Below, in pieces: positions 1 through 8,538 of a stretch of 64,000 nt of DNA; positions within the stretch are counted from its first letter, which is position 1; each line of letters opens with the position of its first letter. Made by a program: the position numbers and the translations under genes. Origin of the DNA: Firmicutes bacterium TM09-10 (lineage in GTDB: Bacteria > Bacillota > Clostridia > Lachnospirales > Lachnospiraceae); NCBI GenBank assembly GCA_003481005.1, contig QUKC01000008.1:72556-136555 (forward strand). The letters are read 5' to 3'. The notes below the pieces were generated by a model. It searched no databases. It was not told where the DNA came from and saw nothing but the letters and a program-made list of their open reading frames with translations.

Positions 1-68
1 TTTCTAGTTCTTTATCATAGCATTTTGGCTGGAAAACGTCAAGAAAACATCTGCTTTGTACGGTTTCT

Positions 69-410
69 TTATGTATCCAGCGAAAGGCTGACCTTCAAGG
101 CAGAGTTTACGCGGTTCATCACCCGCGCATCCAGATGGCATACTTTGTCTTTCAGCCTCTTTTTATCTATTGTGCGGAGCTGTTCCAGTAAAATTACGGA
201 ATCCTTTTCGATTTCATATTCCCCGGAAAAAATTTCGATATGGGTCGGAAGCTTTGTTTTATTCATCCTGGAAGTAATTGCCGCACAGATCACAGTCGGG
301 CTGTAACGGTTGCCGATATCGTTCTGGATAATCAGCACCGGACGGACACCTCCCTGTTCCGATCCGACCACGGGTCTTAAATCTGCATAATAAATATCTC
401 CGCGCTTCAC
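69..410 (-). CDS. mazF: MazF/NdoA-type mRNA interferase
   Basis: A 113-residue PemK/MazF-family endoribonuclease that would cut mRNA at short sequence motifs. The N-terminus [10 protein letters not shown], then [16 protein letters not shown] and the CAAITS strand, are the family signature, and the length is typical. The start is a GTG preceded by AAGGAAG. It is the last gene of the rex-nnr-alr run, 73 bp after alr, the same place ndoA occupies next to alr in Bacillus. No MazE/EndoAI-like antitoxin ORF fits in the gap, so either the antitoxin is elsewhere or this is a solitary MazF. Family assignment is firm; activity is inferred. Confidence 0.9.
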   Translation of the reverse strand: MKRGDIYYADLRPVVGSEQGGVRPVLIIQNDIGNRYSPTVICAAITSRMNKTKLPTHIEIFSGEYEIEKDSVILLEQLRTIDKKRLKDKVCHLDARVMNRVNSALKVSLSLDT

Positions 411-483
411 TCTTTTTTCTTCCTTTCCTGTTTTTTTACCTCAGGACAAGTATTGGCTGCTTTCTCAGCGCGTATACCATTCT

Positions 484-1689
484 TTAAAAAAAGAGTTTCT
501 CTTCGTGAAAATAATCCCGCGTACAGACGATTTTTCCGTCTTTTTCATAGACGCGTGGAATCCGCTTTCCGAGGCAGCACGCGGTTTCGTAGTTAAATCT
601 GCCGGAGCGGTCGCCGATTTCTTCCATTGTAATCGTTTCGATGCCGTCTGTGCCGATGAGCGTTGCGATATCCCCTACCTTTGCCTCAGGAATCTTTGTC
701 ACATCGACCATGAACTGATCCATGCAGACGCGTCCAAGGATCCTTGCGCGCTTTCCGGCAATCAGAACATCGCCCTTGTTGGAAAGTCCGCGCGGATAGC
801 CGTCCGCATAACCCACCGGAATCGTCGCCACACGCATAGGATGCGCTGTACGAAATGTCCCGCCGTAGCTGATTTCCTGCCCTGCATCCAGCTCTTTGAT
901 ATAAGCGATACGGCTCTTTAAAGACAGGAGCGGTTCTAACACGATGCCGTCGCGTTTGACTTCATCTGACGGCCACATGCCATAGAGAATGATTCCGGCG
1001 CGCACCGCATCCATGTGCATGTTGGGCAGCTCCAGGATGGACGCACTGTTGGAGCAATGCCGCAGCGGGATTTTCAGGGAAAGTTCCTTTTCCACACGAT
1101 CGGTAAAGCTCGAAAATTTTTCATACTGCACATTCGTTTTGGATTTATCTGCTTCATCCGCTGTCGCAAAATGGGTAAAAATCCCATCAATGGAAAGATT
1201 CGGACACTGCATCGCGCGTGCGACAAAGGAAAGTCCCTCATCGTCTGGGCGGATGCCGATTCTCGACATACCGGTGTCTACCGCGATGTGAACATGCATT
1301 TTTTTGCCGGCTTTTTGGGCAGCGCAGTTCATATCCTCCAGCATCTGATCGGTGAAAACCGTCGCATGGACACCCCGAAGCGCCATTTCCTCATAAGCCT
1401 CCGGAAAGGTATAGCCGAGCACCATCGCGGGCTTTTTGATTCCGGCATCTGCCAGCAATACTGCCTCTTCCTCCGTTGCCACCGCGTAGCCGATGACTTC
1501 CGGGATTTCATCCATTTCCCGCGCCAGCATCACCGCGCCGTGTCCGTAACCGTCCGCTTTGATGACCGCGATGATTCCGGCGTCATTTTTCCGACAGGCT
1601 GCAATTTGGCGCAGATTGTCGTGCAGCGCGTCCAGATTTACGCAAGCCCACACTCTTCTATAGAGATTTTTGATCATTTCCTCACACAT
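484..1689 (-). CDS. alr: Alanine racemase
   Basis: PLP-dependent racemase that makes D-alanine for peptidoglycan in the cytoplasm. The PLP lysine lies in VIKADGYGHG (about K44), followed by a TIM barrel with THFATADE and HCSNSA, and a C-terminal beta domain with GYADGYPRGLSNKG and RVCMDQFMVDVT. Its 401 residues are slightly longer than usual. The ATG overlaps the end of nnr by 8 nt, which suggests translational coupling; an ATG four codons in is an alternative start. It lies in an operon with rex, nnr and mazF. Confidence 0.95.
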   Translation of the reverse strand: MCEEMIKNLYRRVWACVNLDALHDNLRQIAACRKNDAGIIAVIKADGYGHGAVMLAREMDEIPEVIGYAVATEEEAVLLADAGIKKPAMVLGYTFPEAYEEMALRGVHATVFTDQMLEDMNCAAQKAGKKMHVHIAVDTGMSRIGIRPDDEGLSFVARAMQCPNLSIDGIFTHFATADEADKSKTNVQYEKFSSFTDRVEKELSLKIPLRHCSNSASILELPNMHMDAVRAGIILYGMWPSDEVKRDGIVLEPLLSLKSRIAYIKELDAGQEISYGGTFRTAHPMRVATIPVGYADGYPRGLSNKGDVLIAGKRARILGRVCMDQFMVDVTKIPEAKVGDIATLIGTDGIETITMEEIGDRSGRFNYETACCLGKRIPRVYEKDGKIVCTRDYFHEEKLFF

Positions 1690-3268
1690 AATTTTTCTCC
1701 TGCTTCACAAGTACCGCCCAGACCGCTTCCGCGATATCATTGGAGGTCATACTGTATTCGCCCTTTGTATGGGCTGCCAAGTCGCCTGCCAGACCGTGCA
1801 GATAGACGCCGATACACAGCGCCCAGAACGGATCGTCGATCGTCGAAAGCAGTGCCGTCACAATTCCGGTCAGTACGTCCCCGCTCCCGGCCACCGCCAT
1901 GCCGCTGTTGCCGCTGCGATTGATATAAATGCTGCCGTCCGGCGAAGCTGCAATGCTTCTCGCACCCTTACACAGAACAGCTGCCTGCAAACGATTCGCC
2001 CACTTTTTTGCATAGAACACAGGCTGTTTTAAAATTTCTTCAATCGCGCAGCCCTCCAGCCGGGCAAGCTCCCCGGGATGCGGCGCTAAAATCAGCTTCC
2101 GGCGCGTCGCCGGATTCTGCTGGTGTTCAATCAGCTCCTGTAAAAGTGCTTCGTCCTTTGCGATAAGATTGATTGCGTCCGCATCCAGCACAAGGGGCTG
2201 CAAGGTCTGCTGCAGCACAAACAAAAGCTCTTTCCGGGCGCGATCAGATAAGGATAGCCCGGGACCTGCGCCGATCACATCCGCCCATCTGGCGGATGCT
2301 TCCACAGAATCTGCGGTCATTGCCTCCGGAAGCGCCGTCTGAATCACCGGATGTATCAATGTCGGGCAGGAAAGCTTTACCATGCCGCTTCCTGCATAAA
2401 ACGCACTCCGACCGCACAGAATCGCCGCTCCCGCCATAGCTTCACTGCCCGCAAGCAGCAGCACTTTTCCAAACGTGCCCTTATTTCCATCCTCAGGGCG
2501 TGCCGGAAGCAGCTCTGCCACCGGTGCAGTAAATGTAAAGGCTTCCGGCGTCTGATTCAAAAATCCATCCTCAGTGATGCCGATCTGTGTGCAGATCACT
2601 TTTCCGGTATATTTGCAGCCCGGATAGAACAAAAGCCCGCGCTTCCAGAAGCCGAACGTAACTGTCACGTCTGCCCGGACAGCGCAGCCAAGCACCGCCC
2701 CGGTATCCGTTTCGATTCCGGAGGGAAGATCCACCGCAAGCACAAAGGCATCCTGCGCGTTGATCCATTCGATTGCTTCCCGATAAATTCCTTCTGCCGG
2801 ACGGCACAGACCGATTCCAAACAAAGCATCTACAATAATATCATATTCTCCATCCGGGATTGTGTCACAGATAACGGCGCCGTAAGCCTTTGCCGCATGC
2901 AGCTGCAGCTTTAAAAGTTCGCTCGCTTTTTCTTCACCGGATGCCAGATAAAAGGAAACATCATATCCCTCCTGCAAAAGAAGTCTGCCAATTGCGATAC
3001 CATCCGCCCCGTTATTGCCTCCGCCCGCTGCAATCAGGACGCGCCGTTTTGGATGTAAGCCAAGCTGCCCTGCCTGCTCTTCCAGCTTTTTTTGACGCGA
3101 CACAATCACATCAACACAGGAAAGCGCAGCCCGTTCCATCAAAACGACGGACGGGACACCGAAAATCTCAGAAGTATTGCTGTCGCAGCGTTTCATTTCT
3201 GCCGCAGTTAAAAGCCAGCAGACAACTGGATGGCCAGAGCCCGACGCTGACAAAACGCATTTATTCAT
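1682..3268 (-). CDS. nnr: Bifunctional NAD(P)H-hydrate epimerase / ADP-dependent NAD(P)H-hydrate dehydratase
   Basis: Metabolite-repair enzyme that restores damaged NADHX/NADPHX. The N-terminal YjeF_N epimerase domain (about residues 15-225) shows LLTAAEMKRCD, MERAAL and GGGNNGADG. The C-terminal carbohydrate-kinase-like dehydratase domain (about 240-520) shows GSEAMAGAAILCGRSA, the LAPHPGELARL strand and AGSGDVLTGIV with its catalytic Asp. The 528-residue length fits the fused form. Its ATG overlaps the rex stop by 8 nt and its own end overlaps alr by 8 nt. Being co-transcribed with a NADH-sensing repressor is functionally coherent. Confidence 0.94.
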   Translation of the reverse strand: MNKCVLSASGSGHPVVCWLLTAAEMKRCDSNTSEIFGVPSVVLMERAALSCVDVIVSRQKKLEEQAGQLGLHPKRRVLIAAGGGNNGADGIAIGRLLLQEGYDVSFYLASGEEKASELLKLQLHAAKAYGAVICDTIPDGEYDIIVDALFGIGLCRPAEGIYREAIEWINAQDAFVLAVDLPSGIETDTGAVLGCAVRADVTVTFGFWKRGLLFYPGCKYTGKVICTQIGITEDGFLNQTPEAFTFTAPVAELLPARPEDGNKGTFGKVLLLAGSEAMAGAAILCGRSAFYAGSGMVKLSCPTLIHPVIQTALPEAMTADSVEASARWADVIGAGPGLSLSDRARKELLFVLQQTLQPLVLDADAINLIAKDEALLQELIEHQQNPATRRKLILAPHPGELARLEGCAIEEILKQPVFYAKKWANRLQAAVLCKGARSIAASPDGSIYINRSGNSGMAVAGSGDVLTGIVTALLSTIDDPFWALCIGVYLHGLAGDLAAHTKGEYSMTSNDIAEAVWAVLVKQEKNYV

Positions 3269-3914
3269 TCGTTTCCCTGCTCTCCTTTTCGTAACGCTCC
3301 AGCATATAAGATAGCTTCATCAGGCTGTCGGACAGATGGACGTTCTCAACCTGCACTTCTTTTGGAACCTTCAAATCCACATGTGCAAAATTCCAGATCG
3401 CCTTGATCCCGACGGAAACGAGACGCTCTGCGACTTCCTCCGCGCTGTTTTTGGGAATCGTCAAAACTGCGATATCTACATTGTTCTGTTCAACAAAATC
3501 CGCGACCTCTTCCATCGGACGTACCTCGATGCCTCGGATTTTACGCCCGTACAACGCCGGATTGTTATCAAAGACCCCGGTGAAAATAAAGCCGCGCCGT
3601 TCAAAATTCATATAATTGGCAAGCGCCTGTCCGAGGTTGCCTGCCCCTACAATAATCAGGTGGTGGGTTTTGTCCAGCCCCAGAATCCTGCCGATTTCCT
3701 GATACAGATATTCGACGTTGTAGCCGTAGCCCTGCTGCCCGAACCCGCCAAAGTTGTTGAAATCCTGTCGGATCTGAGATGCCGTCACATTCATGATGCC
3801 GGACAGCTCCTGTGAGGAAATCCGTTCCACACCTTCGTCTTTTAATTCTCCCAGAAAGCGGAAATATCTGGGAAGCCTGCCGATTACAGCCTGTGAAATT
3901 TCCTTCTCTGCCAC
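3261..3914 (-). CDS. rex: Redox-sensing transcriptional repressor Rex
   Basis: A 217-residue Rex: an N-terminal winged helix (about 1-80, with LPRYFRFL and the recognition region TASQIRQDFNNFGGFGQQGYGYNV) followed by a Rossmann NAD(H) domain with IIVGAGNLGQALANY. The family senses the NADH/NAD+ ratio and represses fermentative and redox genes. It heads the leftward operon rex-nnr-alr-mazF. A strong sigma-A promoter lies upstream (3997-4024), and the leader holds an imperfect hairpin at about 3957-3987 (GTAAATG paired with CATTTAC) that does not match a Rex site. Confidence 0.96.
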   Translation of the reverse strand: MAEKEISQAVIGRLPRYFRFLGELKDEGVERISSQELSGIMNVTASQIRQDFNNFGGFGQQGYGYNVEYLYQEIGRILGLDKTHHLIIVGAGNLGQALANYMNFERRGFIFTGVFDNNPALYGRKIRGIEVRPMEEVADFVEQNNVDIAVLTIPKNSAEEVAERLVSVGIKAIWNFAHVDLKVPKEVQVENVHLSDSLMKLSYMLERYEKESRETNE

Positions 3915-3956
3915 TTCGTATGCCTCCTTCGTCCGCTGTCAGATACTGTTTTCCAT

Positions 3957-3987
3957 TCGTAAATGCTCAGACCTGCTGAACATTTAC
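3957..3987 (-). other. Hairpin in the rex leader
   Basis: On the minus strand GTAAATG-t-TCAG, a five-base loop and CTGA-g-CATTTAC form an almost perfect stem-loop just downstream of the predicted rex transcription start. Its role is unknown; it could affect mRNA stability or bind a protein. Confidence 0.45.
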
Positions 3988-3996
3988 TTCCATTCT

Positions 3997-4024
3997 ATTA
4001 TACCCTGCGTTAAAAAAATGTCAA
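3997..4024 (-). promoter_or_regulatory. Sigma-A promoter of the rex operon
   Basis: Read on the minus strand: TTGACA, a 16-bp spacer, TATAAT. It matches the housekeeping consensus perfectly and directs transcription into rex-nnr-alr-mazF. Confidence 0.8.
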
Positions 4025-4050
4025 TGCGTACTCCGACCGTCCGATTGGAC

Positions 4051-4079
4051 TTGACACGTTATTTGCACACAGGTAAACT
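4051..4079 (+). promoter_or_regulatory. Sigma-A promoter of the ABC-F gene
   Basis: TTGACA at 4051-4056, a 17-bp spacer and TAAACT at 4074-4079, about 30 bp before the ABC-F start codon. It is divergent from the rex promoter. Confidence 0.65.
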
Positions 4080-4108
4080 GTTACATAGTATAAAGAAGGA
4101 GAACCATC

Positions 4109-6040
4109 ATGATACTTTCCTGTCAGAATATCGAAAAAGCATTTCTGGAAAAACAGGTTTTAAAAAACTGTTCTTTTCATATAGAAGATTATGAAAAAGC
4201 CGCAATCGTCGGCTTAAATGGTGCAGGCAAGACAACCCTGCTGCGCATCATCGTCGGACAGCTCGAGCCCGACGGCGGCGTAGTCGCCTTTGCAAAGGAC
4301 AAGACCTTTGGTTATCTGGCACAGGACAGCGCCGTCAACAGCGACAATACAATTTATGAGGAGCTGCTCTCCGTCAAGCAGCATCTGCTCGATCTCGAAA
4401 ATCAGATCCGCCAGGCGGAGCTTTCCATGAAGCAGCTTTCCGGCGACGCATTAGAGAACCTGATGCAGAAATATGCAGATCTGACACACCGTTTCGAAAT
4501 GGAAAACGGCTACGCCTACAAAAGCGAACTGACCGGTGTTTTAAAAGGCCTTGGCTTTACCGAGGACGAGTTTCAGAAACCGGTTTCCACCCTCTCCGGT
4601 GGTCAGAAAACCCGCGTTGCACTCGGTAAACTTCTGTTGCAGAAGCCTGACCTGATCATCCTCGACGAGCCCACCAACCACCTGGACATGTCTTCGATTT
4701 CCTGGCTCGAAACCTATCTGCTCAACTATAAGGGAAGCGTTTTAATCGTCTCCCACGACCGGTATTTCCTCGACCGGATCGCTTCGAAGATCATCGAAAT
4801 CGACAACACGAAGGTGACCGTTTTTTCTGGCAACTATTCCGATTATGCCGCCAAAAAAGAACAGCTGCGTCAGGCACAGCGAAACGCTTATTTAAACCAG
4901 CAGGCAGAAATCAAGCATCAGGAAGAGGTCATCACAAAGTTAAAATCCTTTAACCGGGAAAAGTCGATCAAGCGCGCCGAAAGCCGGGAAAAAATGCTTG
5001 CGAAAATCGAAGTGCTGGATAAGCCCACCGAGGTGCGTTCCGATATGCACTTACAGCTGACCCCCCGCATCGAAAGCGGAAACGACGTTTTAACCGTCGA
5101 GCATCTGGCAAAAACCTTTGACCGCAATACGCTGTTTTCCGATCTTTCCTTTGCGTTAAAGCGCGGCGAGCACGTCGCGATCATCGGCGACAACGGAACC
5201 GGAAAGACGACGATTTTAAAACTCATCAACGAGCTGGTGGAACCGGACGCCGGAACTATCCGACTCGGCAGCAAGGTGCAGATCGGCTACTACGATCAGG
5301 AGCATCATGTCCTGCATCCCGATAAAACGCTGTTTGAAGAAATTTCGGACGAATATCCATCCCTGAACAACACGGAAATCCGCAATACACTGGCTGCATT
5401 TCTGTTTACCGGCGACGATGTATTCAAACGGATCAAAGACCTTTCCGGCGGCGAGCGCGGACGTGTTTCCCTCGCAAAGCTCATGCTTTCCGAATCGAAC
5501 TTCCTGATCCTCGACGAGCCGACGAACCATCTGGACATCGCCTCCAAGGAAATTCTGGAGGATGCGTTAAACAGCTACAACGGAACGGTTTTATATGTTT
5601 CCCACGACCGTTACTTTATCAACCGTACTGCGCACCGCATTCTGGAGCTTTCCGGCGGCACGCTGCACCAGTATCTGGGCAATTATGATTATTACCTGGA
5701 GAAAAAATCCCAACAGGGCGCTTCTACAGAGTCCGCAGCCTTCGGCACTTTAGCCGCGTCTGCTGTCTCTGCAGCTTCCACAGAAAGCTCTGCCTCAAAG
5801 CTTTCCTGGCAGGCACAGAAGGAAAAGGAAGCCCAGCGCCGCAAAAAGGAAAATGCCCTGAAAAAATGCGAAGAGCAGATTGCTTCCCTCGAAGAGCGGG
5901 ATAAACAGATCGACCTCGAAATGAGCGATCCCAAAATCGCAACCGACGTTGCCGCATTGCAGAAGCTCTCCCGCGAAAAGGATGAAATCGCAGACAAGCT
6001 CATGGAGCTGATGGAGGAATGGGAACAGCTGAGCGAGTAG
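4109..6040 (+). CDS. ABC-F family ATPase (YdiF-like, ribosome-associated)
   Basis: A 643-residue soluble protein with two ABC ATPase domains and no membrane segment, the ABC-F layout. Domain 1 has GLNGAGKTT (about 35-43), LSGGQKTRVALGKLL and LILDEPTNHLD; domain 2 has GDNGTGKTT (about 359), LSGGERGRVSLAKLM and a second LDEPTNHLD. A linker rich in Lys/Glu joins them, and a C-terminal extension of Ala/Ser-rich linker plus charged coiled coil (about 560-643) resembles Bacillus YdiF. ABC-F proteins act on the ribosomal E site or in antibiotic protection; which applies cannot be told from sequence. The start has a good AGAAGGAG ribosome site. Confidence 0.88.
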   Translation: MILSCQNIEKAFLEKQVLKNCSFHIEDYEKAAIVGLNGAGKTTLLRIIVGQLEPDGGVVAFAKDKTFGYLAQDSAVNSDNTIYEELLSVKQHLLDLENQIRQAELSMKQLSGDALENLMQKYADLTHRFEMENGYAYKSELTGVLKGLGFTEDEFQKPVSTLSGGQKTRVALGKLLLQKPDLIILDEPTNHLDMSSISWLETYLLNYKGSVLIVSHDRYFLDRIASKIIEIDNTKVTVFSGNYSDYAAKKEQLRQAQRNAYLNQQAEIKHQEEVITKLKSFNREKSIKRAESREKMLAKIEVLDKPTEVRSDMHLQLTPRIESGNDVLTVEHLAKTFDRNTLFSDLSFALKRGEHVAIIGDNGTGKTTILKLINELVEPDAGTIRLGSKVQIGYYDQEHHVLHPDKTLFEEISDEYPSLNNTEIRNTLAAFLFTGDDVFKRIKDLSGGERGRVSLAKLMLSESNFLILDEPTNHLDIASKEILEDALNSYNGTVLYVSHDRYFINRTAHRILELSGGTLHQYLGNYDYYLEKKSQQGASTESAAFGTLAASAVSAASTESSASKLSWQAQKEKEAQRRKKENALKKCEEQIASLEERDKQIDLEMSDPKIATDVAALQKLSREKDEIADKLMELMEEWEQLSE

Positions 6041-6098
6041 AATGTCTCCGCGATCTTTCGCCTGCAGTGTATAAAACCTTTGAATTATACGGAAATAA

Positions 6099-6142
6099 AA
6101 AAGAGCCGAGGACCTGATTTTCAGGAATCTTCGGCTCTTTTA
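6099..6142. terminator. Bidirectional intrinsic terminator
   Basis: AAAAGAGCCGA and TCGGCTCTTTT pair around an inner CCTG/CAGG stem. A and T tracts on both sides let it serve the ABC-F gene and the convergent gtrA operon. Confidence 0.8.
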
Positions 6143-6182
6143 TTCATGACAATAGAATGCTCGCAGAGCGTGCATTCTATTC
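6143..6182 (+). repeat. Short hairpin repeat, family B, copy 1
   Basis: TTCATGA followed by CAATAGAATGC, an 11-base loop and GCATTCTATT. It is the same element as at 25962, 38453, 47767 and 58004. Its distal arm provides the TAG stop codon of gtrA (6177-6179). Confidence 0.85.
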
Positions 6183-6626
6183 TTTTTCTTCGGCTGCAGC
6201 TTCTTTTTCCGGCTTTTTTTCGATGAAAATCTTTCTCGTGATAAAGTTATAAACCATTACCACGCCGGTTGCAAACGGCTTAACGATGATGTAGGAACGG
6301 CTCCAGAACGGGTCGAGAACCATCGTGCCGAGCTTTAAGACGATATTGTTTAAGATCAGACCACCGACTGCAAGGATGAAAAAGACGGCGAACTGCTTGC
6401 CCTGGTTTGCTTTTTTGTCCGTATCGAATACAAAAAGAATGCTCATGATATAATTGACGATTGCCGATACGGTAAAGGCAAGGGTATTGGCTGCGATAAC
6501 CGGCCATCCGAGCAGCTCCTTGAACAGAATCAACAGCACGTATTCAATGAAGAAACATAAAAAACCCACCGCGCCGAATTTGATGATCTGCTGTCCGAGC
6601 TTACTGTTAATCAATTTCTTAATCAA
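6177..6626 (-). CDS. GtrA-like membrane protein
   Basis: A 149-residue protein with four hydrophobic segments and the GtrA motif IKFGAVGFLCFFIEYVLL; a charged EKKPEKEAAAEEKE tail ends it. GtrA proteins are linked to flipping or transfer of lipid-linked sugars or to teichoic acid glycosylation. It follows icd by 15 bp and is probably read from the same transcript, though no functional link is evident. The start is TTG, preceded by AGAGAGG. The stop codon lies inside a dispersed hairpin repeat, so the ancestral C-terminus may have differed. Confidence 0.85.
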   Translation of the reverse strand: MIKKLINSKLGQQIIKFGAVGFLCFFIEYVLLILFKELLGWPVIAANTLAFTVSAIVNYIMSILFVFDTDKKANQGKQFAVFFILAVGGLILNNIVLKLGTMVLDPFWSRSYIIVKPFATGVVMVYNFITRKIFIEKKPEKEAAAEEKE

Positions 6627-6641
6627 GCTTTAGAACCTCTC

Positions 6642-7844
6642 TTATTTCTTCATAGTTTCCCGGATCGCTTTGATGAAATCCTGGCTGTTTAATACCGTGA
6701 CATCCGTCAGCTCTGTAATCAGTGCCAGATCCTTTGTCATCCTGCCGCTTTCGATCGTATCCAGTGTTGCTTTTTCCAGCTTGTCCGCAAATGTGCACAG
6801 CTCCGGCAGATTATCCAGCTCGCCGCGCTTTCTGAGTGCGCCTGTCCATGCAAAAATCGTCGCAACGGAGTTCGTAGAGGTTTCCTCACCCTTTAAATGC
6901 TTGTAATAATGTCTCTGAACGGTTCCATGCGCAGCTTCATATTCATAAACGCCTGCAGGAGAAACCAAAACAGAGGTCATCATCGCAAGAGAACCAAAGG
7001 CGGAGCTTACCATATCGCTCATAACGTCGCCGTCATAGTTTTTGCATGCCCAGATGAAGCCACCCTTTGCTTTCATGACGCGCGCTACCGCATCGTCGAT
7101 CAGAGTGTAGAAATATTCGATACCAAGCTCTTTGAACTTCTCCTGATATTCGTTTTCGTAGATTTCCTGGAAAATATCCTTAAAGGTATGGTCATATTTT
7201 TTGGAAATTGTATCCTTGGTCGCAAACCACAGATCCTGCTTCGTATCCACTGCGTAATTAAAGCAAGCGCGGGCAAAGCTCGTGATAGACTTATCCGTAT
7301 TGTGCATGCCCTGTAAGACACCTGCACCGGTAAAATCGTGGATCAGCTCGCGGGTTTCTGTACCGTCCGCCGCCGTGAACACCAGTTCTGCCTTGCCGGG
7401 ACCCTCTACGCGGATTTCGGTATTTTTGTATACATCACCGTAAGCATGACGTGCCAGCGTGATGGGCTTTTCCCAGTTGCGGACGCAGGGACGGATGCCC
7501 TTTACCAGAATCGGGGCACGGAACACAGTGCCGTCCAGAATGGAACGGATCGTGCCGTTGGGGCTCTTCCACATCTTCTTTAAATGATACTCTTCCATTC
7601 TCGCTGCGTTGGGTGTGATCGTTGCACATTTGACTGCAACGCCGTATTTTAAGGTTGCATTGGCGCTGTCAATCGTCACCTGATCATCTGTTTCGTTGCG
7701 ATGCTCCAGACCGAGGTCATAATACTCTGTCTTCAAGTCAATATAAGGAAGCAGAAGCTCATCCTTGATCAGCTGCCAGAGGATTCTGGTCATTTCATCG
7801 CCATCCATCTCCACCAGCGGCGTTGTCATCTGAATCTTAGCCAT
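6642..7844 (-). CDS. icd: NADP-dependent isocitrate dehydrogenase
   Basis: A 400-residue isocitrate dehydrogenase of the eukaryote-like homodimeric type. It shows [10 protein letters not shown] near the N-terminus, the substrate-binding stretch [17 protein letters not shown] and the metal-binding region [10 protein letters not shown], with [20 protein letters not shown]. It makes 2-oxoglutarate and NADPH. The start is placed at 7844 after AAGGAGAG and overlaps the gntR stop by 8 nt. The upstream citrate synthase completes the logic of a glutamate-forming half cycle; aconitase is not in the window. Confidence 0.95.
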   Translation of the reverse strand: MAKIQMTTPLVEMDGDEMTRILWQLIKDELLLPYIDLKTEYYDLGLEHRNETDDQVTIDSANATLKYGVAVKCATITPNAARMEEYHLKKMWKSPNGTIRSILDGTVFRAPILVKGIRPCVRNWEKPITLARHAYGDVYKNTEIRVEGPGKAELVFTAADGTETRELIHDFTGAGVLQGMHNTDKSITSFARACFNYAVDTKQDLWFATKDTISKKYDHTFKDIFQEIYENEYQEKFKELGIEYFYTLIDDAVARVMKAKGGFIWACKNYDGDVMSDMVSSAFGSLAMMTSVLVSPAGVYEYEAAHGTVQRHYYKHLKGEETSTNSVATIFAWTGALRKRGELDNLPELCTFADKLEKATLDTIESGRMTKDLALITELTDVTVLNSQDFIKAIRETMKK

Positions 7845-8538
7845 CAATTCTCTCCTTTTCATCATAGGCATCCAAAAGCCCATTTTTAATCATATTATCA
7901 TAAGCATTGCGCATATGCAAGGCTGCCAGCTCCTGTGCGCGGTCGGCATCCTTCTGGCGGATCGCCTCCATGATCTGCTTGTGCTCAAGTACGGCTTCCA
8001 GCCCTCTTTCACTGCCGGAAAGGTTCTGCTTGCGCATTCTTCGCACATATTCATGGAAATCCCTCAGCTGATGCTCCAGCATTTTGCTCGAGCAGGCTTC
8101 ATATAAAATATCGTGAAACTGATCGTCCAGCTCCGTCAGCTTCTGGGCATGTCCCTTGCTGGCGTGAAATTCTGACAGGTAAATATTTTCTTCCAGCGCA
8201 TCCAGCTGTTTTTCCGTAATATGCGCGGTTGCCCAACGGGCACAAAGCCCTTCCAGCAAAGAACGGATCGCATAAATATCCTCCACGTCCTTTCTGGTGA
8301 TGCCGGTCACATATGCCCCCTTGTTCGGGATAATGCTGACCAGGCCTTCCAGTTCCAGTTGGCGCAGCGCTTCCCGGACGGGCGTGCGGGAAACGCCCAT
8401 CTCTTCGCTGATCGCCATTTCCCGCAGTTCCTCGTGTTCTTTATAATGTCCGCTTAAAATATCCTCCCGCAGCTGATGAAAAACCTTTCCCCTCAGCGAA
8501 TATCGGTCGGAGCTTTCTTCTTTTTCGTATTGACTCAT
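7837..8538 (-). CDS. GntR-family transcriptional regulator (FCD/FadR type)
   Basis: A 233-residue regulator: an N-terminal winged helix (about 15-85, [21 protein letters not shown]) followed by an all-helical FCD ligand domain with conserved Asp/His positions ([17 protein letters not shown]). FCD regulators bind small organic acids. Placed between citrate synthase and icd with an ATGA overlap upstream and an 8-nt overlap downstream, it most likely controls this operon in response to a di- or tricarboxylate; the ligand is inferred from context only. Confidence 0.9.
   Translation of the reverse strand: MSQYEKEESSDRYSLRGKVFHQLREDILSGHYKEHEELREMAISEEMGVSRTPVREALRQLELEGLVSIIPNKGAYVTGITRKDVEDIYAIRSLLEGLCARWATAHITEKQLDALEENIYLSEFHASKGHAQKLTELDDQFHDILYEACSSKMLEHQLRDFHEYVRRMRKQNLSGSERGLEAVLEHKQIMEAIRQKDADRAQELAALHMRNAYDNMIKNGLLDAYDEKERIDG

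Noticed and set aside
25-306. Open frame of 93 codons on the plus strand at the window start
   Set aside because: It lies antisense to mazF, has no ribosome site, and its product has no recognisable features.
1015-1923. Open frame of about 300 codons on the plus strand
   Set aside because: It runs antisense across alr and into nnr, both well-identified genes; composition is His/Arg/Cys rich as is typical of shadow frames.
3957-3987. Rex leader hairpin as a Rex autoregulatory site
   Set aside because: Half sites GTAAATG/CATTTAC do not match the TTGTTAA-type Rex site and the spacing is too long.
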